Shown here one piece after another: positions 1-6,022 of a stretch of DNA of 6,129 nucleotides. Under the pieces are notes generated by a model. It had not been told where the DNA came from, made no database searches, and saw only the letters and a program-made list of their open reading frames with translations. The position numbers and the translations under genes were made by a program. Source of the stretch: Candidatus Woesearchaeota archaeon (lineage in GTDB: Archaea > Nanobdellota > Nanobdellia > Woesearchaeales > ARS49); the NCBI GenBank assembly GCA_016203345.1, contig JACQMZ010000076.1, positions 1 through 6,129 of the forward strand. The letters run 5' to 3'. The stretch's first letter is position 1; each line of letters starts with the position of its first letter.

Positions 1-2847
1 CGCCTTTGAGTCCTTGCAAAAAGACAAGGGGATTCCTTTTTCCTTCACGTCCCTTGCAACACACGTTGCATACTTGCACTGGATTTGACGCAGTTTATTC
101 AAATTGTGGAAAATACCTGGCACGCACAGACAGATGGTGCTCCAGAACAAGCTTTCCTTGACATCAGCAAGATTCTGCACCCCATTAGCGTTCTGGTATG
201 ACTCCTGCACTTGCTGCTCAATCGATTGTCCTGTTACTCCTTGCAAAACATCTTCTGTGCCTAAAGACAACACTTTTTGCGCAGACTCACACCACGGCAC
301 ACCACCACCAAGAGCACCAAAGACCTGCTCAGTTCTCACAAGTGGTCCACCACCGCCTGTTTCTGGAATTGCAAGCCGACACGTCGCGAACAAACAAAAC
401 TTTTCAAGAAAGCTGAATAAGCCTGGCGCCTCACCTGTCACACCCCCAACTGCTGATTGGTACAACTCATTTATAGGTCCTGACACCTTTGTACAAAGAG
501 TAGAGCCTGTCGCTGCAGCAGTCTGTCCTAACCCAGTAAACAAGGGAATCTTCGTCAAAATTTGGGCAAGCCCTGCCAGCGTAAGAATCACGCTGTCAAC
601 AGCAGACACAACACTATTAATCGTACTCTTTATCGTACAAATCTTGCTTGCCAAGTCCAGTATCTTATCCACCGTCCCAATCCAGTCTCCCAGCGCTTCT
701 GCTTTCTTAATCGCATCCTCAACTTCGTCGTCAACGTTTTTCGCTAACTCGCCCAAGGGAAAGTTGTAGAATTCGAGAGTTATCGAAACATTCTCTCTTT
801 CTGGATTTGTTGTGAAGAAGTCTCCAACTCTGGTGTGAATGTTGATGGGGCAGTTCAAGTCCACTTGGTTGACTGTTACATCGGCAGGCCCAACTGCGAG
901 TTTTATCACCGGATCCTTCCTTCCAATGCCGTTGTTCAGGATTCCAATGTCTGTCACAAACCCGTCAGTCACTGCATTTCCTGTACACAACGAAGGATCA
1001 GGAAGTGTGGTAATCACCGGCTCAGCGTTCTTGTTCGTCGAACTCAACCGGATCTGGCAAAATACAGGGTGCGGCGCAACGCTCACGGTGCTCCTGTCAA
1101 TCAAGGACGGACTGCATCGGGGAACGTCAACCTTCCAATAGTTCGGGTTTGGATCGTCTTTGATCGCAAACACAGGCATGGTAAAGTTTAACCTGACAAA
1201 ATTGCCAGCCAAGTCCAAGAAGTCAAAGTTCAGAGTTGCATTATACGGTCCCGAGGTCTGCACTTGAGACGTGAACACGCACGTCAGCGTCTTGTTGCCT
1301 TCGCACGTTGTCTTCACCAGTCCGCCGCCAAGCTCCGTGAAATTGCCAACCGCCTCGTCAATACCACTTCCTGTAGCAGTCACTTCAACAGTATCGCCAA
1401 CAATCGTCACATTGCCCAGCTCTGCGCCGCCAGTGTGCTGGATCCTCAACTTCAGTTTCGGGTTCACGTCCGGCGGATCCAAATCAACATCTATTTCGAG
1501 TTCTAGAGTGTTTGTTAATTCGTTACCTAAGTCGTCAGTAGTCTCCACCACAGCCACTTTCCTGACACCGCTTGATTTCGGCGCAATGTTCCAAAAGCAC
1601 CGCCACAAGTCTCCACCCAACGGCGTGCAGAGATTCGCCCGAGGACTCCCCAATCCAAACGCGCGCAAGTCCAGCGATGTTTTCGCACTCTTCATCCCAA
1701 TACCCGGCTCCTTGAAATCAACAGTAATCGTGCCGTTCACGCCAAGCACAGGCTTGCCATCCCTTTCAGCACGCGTCTTGATGTCAGTCGGCGTGGGACC
1801 AACATCATCCACCAACAAACTGCAACCCAACTCCTTATTCCCCGCAGTATTTCCAATCTGATCTATAGCAGTCACCACAACTTTGCAGTTGCCAGGCACT
1901 GAAACCGGCACTCCCCGCCACGCGTACCTGTCGCCAGTCACGTCATCAAACCGCTTCACAGGAAACGCTGGCGCGATCGCTGTAAAATCCGCAGTCACAG
2001 AATCAGGAACAACATCGTCATTGCCGGCAATTGTCACGATCGCATCAACCAACCGAGTCTGGCCAGCCCTCAAGTGCGTCAGCGTAAAACCCTCCTGATC
2101 TGACAACACCACTGAAGTTGGCGAAGGCGCGCTCTTATCAATCGTCAACGGCTGGCACACAGGCGCGCTCACCAATCCAGAAACGTCAAACGCCTTTGCG
2201 CAAATCTCAGTCCGCTCGAACGCAGACTGCGTCTGCTTTGTAAACGCGAACACGTTCTCCTTCCTGCACGACTTGTCCGCAGGATCAGACTGCAATACTT
2301 TGCCGTTCGCAATAAACTGGATTTCCTTCAGCCCAGAACACGTACCAGGATCGCCAGGGTCAAACGCAAAATCAACCGCCTTGTACGAAAACTGCACAGG
2401 ACCTTCAGACACGACCTGAGGATTAATCGTGAAAAACTCAATCTTTGGAGAAATGGAATCAGTAAGAATGGTTACAGACTTGCGCAACACCTCCTCATTC
2501 TCGTCAGTAAACAACGCCACCTTATACTCTTCCTTTCCAAAAAACCCTTCCAGAGACGAGTTATAACTGCACTTGTACACCGCGCCCTGCTTCTCGCACT
2601 TGTCAAACAAAAAAATCAGTTCATCAATCCCTGCACGAATCTGGTCAGGAGTAACATCCCCCTTCTCCAGCGTTGAAGGCAATGACGCCAGCACCACAAG
2701 CTCCAACACATCATCACGGCCAACAACCCCATTCAGTCCCTTCTTGCCAGAGAATTTCTGGATGGAAAGTTCTTGAGCAATCGTGATCGGCATGAACATG
2801 ATCAACAAAGACATGAACACAGACCAGAATACGCGACTCCCTGCCAT
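1..2847 (-). CDS. Giant secreted Ig-repeat surface protein, 3' end missing (runs off left edge)
   Basis: An uninterrupted frame of 949 codons runs from ATG 2847 to base 1 with no stop, so the C-terminus lies outside the window. Seen: a Sec-type signal peptide (hydrophobic core about 6-23, likely cleavage ITIA|QE at 24/25). Residues 25-128 form an N-terminal domain with a C84/C93 pair. About 130-562 hold four Ig-like beta repeats, ending in related boundaries such as AFDVSG..TIDKSAP, AIDQIGN..VDDVGP and TDDLGNE..DLDPPD, several with Cys pairs. A hydrophobic helical stretch lies at about 742-780, and a Cys-rich block at 818-944 includes CLCVPGIF and QCKYATC. Sequons: N96, 371, 479, 502, 518, 536, 554, 686. 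Family knowledge: large Ig-repeat proteins with such a tail are, as I recall, common in Woesearchaeota/Pacearchaeota and have no assigned function. Inferred: extracellular structural or adhesive role. Start 2847 was chosen because it gives a clean signal peptide; in-frame ATGs at 2886, 2931 and 2976 would add residues antisense to the small gene. No ribosome binding site or well-placed TATA box is visible. Confidence 0.88.
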   Translation of the reverse strand, partial: MAGSRVFWSVFMSLLIMFMPITIAQELSIQKFSGKKGLNGVVGRDDVLELVVLASLPSTLEKGDVTPDQIRAGIDELIFLFDKCEKQGAVYKCSYNSSLEGFFGKEEYKVALFTDENEEVLRKSVTILTDSISPKIEFFTINPQVVSEGPVQFSYKAVDFAFDPGDPGTCSGLKEIQFIANGKVLQSDPADKSCRKENVFAFTKQTQSAFERTEICAKAFDVSGLVSAPVCQPLTIDKSAPSPTSVVLSDQEGFTLTHLRAGQTRLVDAIVTIAGNDDVVPDSVTADFTAIAPAFPVKRFDDVTGDRYAWRGVPVSVPGNCKVVVTAIDQIGNTAGNKELGCSLLVDDVGPTPTDIKTRAERDGKPVLGVNGTITVDFKEPGIGMKSAKTSLDLRAFGLGSPRANLCTPLGGDLWRCFWNIAPKSSGVRKVAVVETTDDLGNELTNTLELEIDVDLDPPDVNPKLKLRIQHTGGAELGNVTIVGDTVEVTATGSGIDEAVGNFTELGGGLVKTTCEGNKTLTCVFTSQVQTSGPYNATLNFDFLDLAGNFVRLNFTMPVFAIKDDPNPNYWKVDVPRCSPSLIDRSTVSVAPHPVFCQIRLSSTNKNAEPVITTLPDPSLCTGNAVTDGFVTDIGILNNGIGRKDPVIKLAVGPADVTVNQVDLNCPINIHTRVGDFFTTNPERENVSITLEFYNFPLGELAKNVDDEVEDAIKKAEALGDWIGTVDKILDLASKICTIKSTINSVVSAVDSVILTLAGLAQILTKIPLFTGLGQTAAATGSTLCTKVSGPINELYQSAVGGVTGEAPGLFSFLEKFCLFATCRLAIPETGGGGPLVRTEQVFGALGGGVPWCESAQKVLSLGTEDVLQGVTGQSIEQQVQESYQNANGVQNLADVKESLFWSTICLCVPGIFHNLNKLRQIQCKYATCVARDVKEKGIPLSFCKDSKA

Positions 2848-2853
2848 GTTAAG

Positions 2854-2863
2854 TTTAAATAAT
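2854..2863 (+). promoter_or_regulatory. TATA box of the first small gene
   Basis: TTTAAATAAT begins exactly 31 nt before the ATG at 2885. Archaeal TATA boxes usually occupy about -31 to -24, so the predicted transcription start coincides with the A of the ATG, giving a leaderless mRNA. The TTTAAA core is palindromic. On the minus strand, however, it sits only about 7 nt from the ATG at 2847, too close to serve that start normally. Confidence 0.7.
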
Positions 2864-2884
2864 CCACACGCTTTTTTGAGTACC

Positions 2885-2995
2885 ATGACGGAAAGAGAGA
2901 AATTCGAGAAATTCTGGCAAGAATTGTGCATATTGAGAAAAGACTCTGACTTTGTCAAAGCGGTTCGCGAATTCATACGGATAACAACCTCTTGA
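2885..2995 (+). CDS. Small 36-residue protein, paralog 1
   Basis: Not recognised. It encodes 36 residues, highly charged and probably mostly alpha-helical, with an EKFWQEL N-terminal half and a DFVKAVREFIR C-terminal half. Support for a real gene: a paralog 167 bp downstream shares 21 of 36 residues and the same length, both stop after TTS, and both have a TATA box exactly 31 nt before the ATG. The frame is open upstream to an ATG at 2783, but that extension overlaps the giant protein's signal peptide on the other strand and lies upstream of the TATA box, so the ATG at 2885 is preferred. The mRNA is predicted to be leaderless. Its ATG shares the palindrome CATG (2884-2887) with an alternative minus-strand ATG. 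Function unknown; a small helical regulator or a PIN-binding peptide are guesses. Confidence 0.72.
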   Translation: MTEREKFEKFWQELCILRKDSDFVKAVREFIRITTS

Positions 2996-2996
2996 A

Positions 2997-3013
2997 TTGA
3001 TCATAGTTGATCA
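2997..3013 (+). promoter_or_regulatory. Paired TTGATCA sites upstream of the second small gene
   Basis: TTGATCA occurs at 2997-3003 and again at 3007-3013, exactly 10 bp apart, about one helical turn. Each contains the palindrome TGATCA. The pair ends 7 bp before the TATA box of the second small gene, where an archaeal activator or a repressor of TBP/TFB loading would bind. The first small gene lacks an equivalent pair. That it is an operator is inference. Confidence 0.4.
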
Positions 3014-3020
3014 CGATAGC

Positions 3021-3030
3021 TTTAAATAAT
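3021..3030 (+). promoter_or_regulatory. TATA box of the second small gene
   Basis: TTTAAATAAT, identical over ten bases to the box of the first small gene and at the same 31-nt distance from its ATG (3052). The 21-nt spacers between box and ATG are otherwise dissimilar, so box and spacing appear selectively kept. A leaderless transcript starting at the ATG is predicted. Confidence 0.75.
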
Positions 3031-3051
3031 GAATCATCTTCATTTCCCACC

Positions 3052-3162
3052 ATGACACGCAAGCAAAGGATTGAAAAGTTTCTCGCTGAACTCCGCATAT
3101 TGCAACAAAATCCAGATTTTATCAGAGCAGTTCGTGAATTCATACGGAAAACAACCTCTTAA
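3052..3162 (+). CDS. Small 36-residue protein, paralog 2, overlapping the PIN gene tail to tail
   Basis: Not recognised. 36 residues, strongly basic and probably helical, with RIEKFLAELRIL in the N-terminal half and DFIRAVREFIRKTTS at the C-terminus. It is 21/36 identical to the upstream paralog, and 12 of the last 15 residues are identical. The start is fixed by the TATA box 31 nt upstream and by agreement with the paralog's N-terminus (MT). The last 23 nt (3140-3162) are shared, on opposite strands, with the end of the PIN-domain gene, so both C-termini are encoded by the same base pairs. Compared with paralog 1 it has lost the Trp and Cys at positions 11 and 15 (Leu, Arg). Function is unknown. 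A link to the neighbouring PIN protein is possible from position and overlap, but this is not a standard VapB-VapC arrangement. Confidence 0.75.
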   Translation: MTRKQRIEKFLAELRILQQNPDFIRAVREFIRKTTS

Positions 3163-3640
3163 GGTTTTCATAGCCAATAAATTCTGGATTTCTCAACTTT
3201 TGCACCCCATTCACAATAAGGTATGCTTTCCTGGCGAGTTCTGATCTCAACGTAGACTCGTCTTCTGAAACTACGACATCAAGATTATTAATCGAGGCCG
3301 CTGCCACGATCAAAAAGTCCGATTCAATTTCGTCCTTTGATTTTGTGCCGCCCAACTCTCTGTAGACAGTAAAATAATTCAGCGCGGTTTCTGCAATTTT
3401 AACTGTTTCAGGTAGCTGGTGGTCTTTCACCAATAAATCATAAAGTTCTAAAAGTCGTATTCGCAAATTATGATCACCAAGCAATTTTAGTTTCGAAGTA
3501 CTCCGTAATTCCCTGCGAATGAGCGGACAACCATAGAGAACTATATGGGGACTACGAAGCATTAATGAAATGTGCAGTTCATGATGCACATCCATCAATA
3601 GTTCTCCGTAAATGTTCGTGTCCAGAATTACTCTTTTCAT
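3140..3640 (-). CDS. PIN-domain ribonuclease, VapC-like
   Basis: The 166-residue length and motif order fit a single PIN domain, a metal-dependent RNase fold typified by VapC toxins. Seen: an N-terminal beta strand ending in Asp (VILDTNIY, D7), a second acidic residue in RREL (E44), SDFLIVAAA (D108) like the usual third acid before a helix, and VVVSEDEST with the probable fourth acid at D127. The catalytic set appears intact, so activity is plausible. The start codon overlaps the stop of the upstream surface-protein gene as ATGA (3637-3640), with GAGG just before it, implying translational coupling. No antitoxin-like gene of the AbrB, RHH or MazE type lies upstream. The last 23 nt overlap the convergent second small gene. 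It may be a solitary toxin, or a PIN nuclease in RNA processing or quality control; sequence alone does not separate these. Confidence 0.85.
   Translation of the reverse strand: MKRVILDTNIYGELLMDVHHELHISLMLRSPHIVLYGCPLIRRELRSTSKLKLLGDHNLRIRLLELYDLLVKDHQLPETVKIAETALNYFTVYRELGGTKSKDEIESDFLIVAAASINNLDVVVSEDESTLRSELARKAYLIVNGVQKLRNPEFIGYENLKRLFSV
3637..3640 (-). promoter_or_regulatory. ATGA stop-start overlap coupling surface protein and PIN nuclease
   Basis: On the minus strand ATGA contains the start (ATG 3640-3638) of the PIN gene and the stop (TGA 3639-3637) of the surface-protein gene. GAGG lies immediately upstream, close for a ribosome binding site. Terminating ribosomes would most likely reinitiate here, tying the nuclease to translation of the surface protein. 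Confidence 0.7.
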
Positions 3641-5793
3641 TTCCTCACAATCCCCGGCTCCAGTTGTTCCCTGACCTCTTTTGAATATTCTGCTATCCTG
3701 CCCAGCTGTTCAAGGTCTTCGATCTTGCGTCTTGATTCAGGCAGGATGTCAATGCCAAACCCAATCGTTTTGAACTGCAACGTGTTGCCAGCGTCAAGCA
3801 TCGCGCCAGTCACGTTCCACTCGAACTCAGCGCCGCCCACAGGCAACGGAGTCTTGTGATCAAACACGAGCGGCTTGTCAGGCACGTTAAAACACTTTCT
3901 GCCGCCAATCGGACCACCACCGCTCTGACAGCGTTTCTGCTTTGGAAAAATAATCGGCGGCTTGGCATACTTGAACCCAAAAATCTTCACCTTATACTGC
4001 CCGGGAATCATCTGAATGTCTGTGTTGAACCCCGTGTCCTTCTCAAACACGCCGCCCTTAATCTGGGCAAACGCTGTAAACGGCTCCTCGAAAATAGTCG
4101 AGTTGCGCTCCAGCAGGAAAATCGTTTCCTCATCAAACTCCTGCTTCACTGGATTCTCCACATCCAGCTCCCAATCAATTCCCTTCTTCAGCAAATACTT
4201 TTCCAGCTCAAAATCCATCAAGCGGTACGGCTCAAGCACGACAGAGATATTCTGCTGTTCATCAGTCCTCGCGTTGAACGGCACAATCGTCGGATGATAA
4301 TTCTCTTTTTCAATGCTGACAAACCCGCCCAAACAAGGAGGGAACGGACTCTCCAATGCCCCCTTCACCGTCAGACCGATCGGGCACGCTTCCCTGCCAC
4401 ACGTGTAGCCAATGGTTGCTTGGTCAACTGGTTTACTGGTGCTACCGTCAATCACGGTCACCCTATTCGGTCCAGCGAACCGCTTGTCCAAATCACACAA
4501 CATGCTCCTCTTCGGAATCTTGAACTGCGTGAGAGGCTCAAACAAACTCGGCATAGGCTCATTATTCCGCATGTTCGCCTCAAGCATGAACTGAAACGTG
4601 TAGCCATCGCCCTTAAACGCAAACGGCGCCTCAACCTCCACCATCACCGGAAAACTCACGTCATACGCGAAATTATACCGTTGCATGCCGAAAATAAACC
4701 CAAACGTACTGCTCATGCTTTCTGCCTGGCAAATCTGGCCATTGCAGTTCAAATCAAAATACGGCTTCCACCAGTCCAAATAATGAAAGCGCACCTCAAG
4801 CCCTGGATGCGTCGTGTTCAGCGGAATAATCATGCCGCGATTGTACAAAATCTCGTACAAGTCCTTGTCTTTCACCACGCCGCCAGTCGGCGCCCTGATA
4901 TACCGGTGATTAGCCGTGCCCATCACCTGCAACAGGGGAATATAACTCGCCAGCACCTGACGAATCCTGCGCTCAACATCAAACTTCACCCAAATCTGGC
5001 CAATGCCAAACTCAATATCAAGCTCAGACACTGGCGGCATCATCTTGCTGTCCGCCCTGCTGAACGCATCAACTAACTGCCGCAAGTCCCGCTCAAGATA
5101 ACGATGCTCTGCCTGAAAATTCGTCAACACCGCGGCAATGTTGTAAATCTCGCGAAAATTAAAATCCAGCTCGGCAACAAACTGGTTCACGCTAAACACC
5201 TGATTTGCCCGCGTCACGCGCAACGGAAAATCAACCTTCACATACACTGCTTCCTTTGTCACCGTCGTCTCAACTTTCGGCTTGTCCAATTCATCCACCA
5301 CAAATCCCGGCACGCTCCTGAACTTGTTCGTGCACTGCTGCAAACGCTCAGCAACAAAATCATCCACCTGCCCCTCAATAGAAAGCCCAGGACCACGCTC
5401 CAACGGCAACCGCTTGCTGTCAAACTCGCACGAGCCAATACACTCGTTCTTATCCTTCAAATAAAACCAGTACGGAAGCACCAGCGACGACAAAGGCGCA
5501 AACTGCACACCCTCCCCCTCAGTCGGCTCAATAGGGTTAAACCTCAGCCCACTGGAGTCCAGATAGCCACCACCCGCGCCAATCTGAATAAACGCCTGCT
5601 TAGCCAAATCAACTGCACACGTGTTCACCATCTGCGAAATCGGCTCCAGTTCAGAAGGCAAAGATACCACCCGCGGCCGCTCACGCTCCAACGGCGCCGC
5701 CTCACGCGACTGCACCAAATACATGACCACACCTGCAGACAACAGTAGAATAATACCTATAATCATGAAAACAGTGACTTGGGCCTTTTTCAT
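3637..5793 (-). CDS. Class III-signal (type IV pilin-like) Cys-containing surface protein
   Basis: 718 residues from ATG 5793. It opens with MKKAQVTVFMIIGIILL, a short basic n-region, A|Q at 4/5, then a hydrophobic helix. This resembles archaeal class III signals cut by prepilin peptidase before Q, leaving the helix for assembly or anchoring. N-terminal module about 50-240: C59, IGAGGGY, LPYWFY, a C118/C122 pair, C154, and EIYNIAA; this resembles a DPANN family I recall with the same signal and IG..GGY. At 347-358 lies a canonical EF-hand loop pattern (D, N, N, G, I, E at 1,3,5,6,8,12). About 443-521 is a carboxypeptidase-regulatory-like beta module with C465, C470, C487. There are twelve Cys in all, and sequons at N326, N515, N564, N660. 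The C-terminal 50 residues are charged helix. An in-frame GTG at 5820 would add nine residues, but it lies in a promoter-proximal inverted repeat, so ATG is preferred. First gene of the unit with the PIN gene. Confidence 0.87.
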   Translation of the reverse strand: MKKAQVTVFMIIGIILLLSAGVVMYLVQSREAAPLERERPRVVSLPSELEPISQMVNTCAVDLAKQAFIQIGAGGGYLDSSGLRFNPIEPTEGEGVQFAPLSSLVLPYWFYLKDKNECIGSCEFDSKRLPLERGPGLSIEGQVDDFVAERLQQCTNKFRSVPGFVVDELDKPKVETTVTKEAVYVKVDFPLRVTRANQVFSVNQFVAELDFNFREIYNIAAVLTNFQAEHRYLERDLRQLVDAFSRADSKMMPPVSELDIEFGIGQIWVKFDVERRIRQVLASYIPLLQVMGTANHRYIRAPTGGVVKDKDLYEILYNRGMIIPLNTTHPGLEVRFHYLDWWKPYFDLNCNGQICQAESMSSTFGFIFGMQRYNFAYDVSFPVMVEVEAPFAFKGDGYTFQFMLEANMRNNEPMPSLFEPLTQFKIPKRSMLCDLDKRFAGPNRVTVIDGSTSKPVDQATIGYTCGREACPIGLTVKGALESPFPPCLGGFVSIEKENYHPTIVPFNARTDEQQNISVVLEPYRLMDFELEKYLLKKGIDWELDVENPVKQEFDEETIFLLERNSTIFEEPFTAFAQIKGGVFEKDTGFNTDIQMIPGQYKVKIFGFKYAKPPIIFPKQKRCQSGGGPIGGRKCFNVPDKPLVFDHKTPLPVGGAEFEWNVTGAMLDAGNTLQFKTIGFGIDILPESRRKIEDLEQLGRIAEYSKEVREQLEPGIVRK

Positions 5794-5815
5794 ACGAATT
5801 TTCCGAGTTCGCAAG

Positions 5816-5851
5816 TTCACTCAGGAAAATTCCTGAATAAACCTGAGTGAA
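5816..5851. repeat. 10-bp inverted repeat at the predicted transcription start
   Basis: TTCACTCAGG (5816-5825) and CCTGAGTGAA (5842-5851) are perfect reverse complements separated by 16 nt. The right arm covers the start site predicted from the TATA box (about 5845) and the left arm covers the alternative GTG codon at 5820. The position suits an operator blocking initiation, or a leader hairpin if transcription begins slightly upstream of the prediction. Confidence 0.6.
5821..5836. repeat. 16-bp palindrome overlapping the larger hairpin
   Basis: TCAGGAA (5821-5827) and TTCCTGA (5830-5836) are perfect 7-bp arms around AA. The left arm overlaps the left arm of the 5816-5851 repeat, so the two structures cannot form at once in RNA. 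Either it is a compact dimer-binding site or one half of a structural switch. Confidence 0.5.
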
Positions 5852-5868
5852 ACAACGTGTACGGCAGG

Positions 5869-5876
5869 TATATAAA
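5869..5876 (-). promoter_or_regulatory. TATA box of the class III surface-protein gene
   Basis: Read on the minus strand, TTTATATA closely matches the archaeal TATA consensus. The expected start, about 31 nt on, falls near 5845, giving a leader of about 50 nt to the ATG at 5793. Unlike the small genes, this message would not be leaderless. No strong ribosome binding site is visible; GGA about 9 nt before the ATG is weak. Confidence 0.65.
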
Positions 5877-5882
5877 ATCTCC

Positions 5883-5930
5883 GAGTAAACTTTTGCAGTT
5901 CGCCTTTTGGCTCACAGCAAAAGTTTATTC
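5883..5930. repeat. 14-bp stem inverted repeat just upstream of the TATA box
   Basis: TAAACTTTTGC (5886-5896) and GCAAAAGTTTA (5917-5927) are perfect 11-bp arms. Three more pairs, one of them G-T, extend the stem to 5883-5896 and 5917-5930 around a 20-nt loop. It begins 7 bp from the TATA box, in the position of an archaeal upstream activator or operator. It could also end a transcript coming from the right. Confidence 0.65.
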
Positions 5931-6022
5931 AACTGAACCGCGATTACAATAGTTCCTTAGTGCGCGAAAGCGAACTCGGAAATACTGGCTCAATGGTACT
6001 TGTTTAGCTCTCCTGTGGGTAC

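Larger units (their letters stand above)
2969..3160 (+). repeat. Direct repeat: 25-nt element at 2969-2993 and 3136-3160, one mismatch
   Basis: The 3' ends of the two small genes carry a 25-nt direct repeat with a single mismatch (GAATTCATACGGA, then T or A, then AACAACCTCTT). Over the last 36 nt the genes match at 32 positions (89%). Over the first 75 nt they match at only 41 (55%). Third codon positions agree at 10 of 12 codons in the conserved part against 10 of 25 in the rest, so the DNA itself looks conserved or recently homogenised. The second copy overlaps the 3' end of the PIN gene; the first overlaps no confirmed gene. Confidence 0.75.
5800..5982. repeat. Long-range 13-bp inverted repeat spanning the promoter (5800-5812 and 5970-5982)
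   Basis: TTTCCGAGTTCGC at 5800-5812 is the exact reverse complement of GCGAACTCGGAAA at 5970-5982. The arms flank the TATA box and two shorter hairpins. The 8-mer GCGAACTC also recurs at 6030-6037, making three copies in about 240 bp. Confidence 0.65.

Noticed and set aside
104..769. Plus-strand 221-codon frame, and a similar one at 1271-1861
   Set aside because: Ser/Pro/Thr-rich translation antisense to the giant Ig-repeat gene, whose own reading is uninterrupted and rich in recognisable features.
2783..2995. Longer 70-residue form of small protein 1
   Set aside because: The extension overlaps the giant protein's signal peptide, starts upstream of the TATA box, and is absent from the paralog. 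The ATG at 2885 is better supported.
3052..3640. A classical antitoxin-toxin (VapBC) pair made of small gene 2 and the PIN gene
   Set aside because: The genes are convergent, and the small protein shows no recognisable DNA-binding antitoxin domain. A functional link remains only a hypothesis.
3856..5076. Plus-strand 406-codon open frame
   Set aside because: It lies wholly antisense to the class III surface protein. Its product is a His/Arg/Leu-rich sequence typical of reverse-strand reading, with no domain, no promoter and no signal.
5104..5748. Plus-strand 214-codon open frame
   Set aside because: Same composition and antisense position over the same surface-protein gene, with no independent support.
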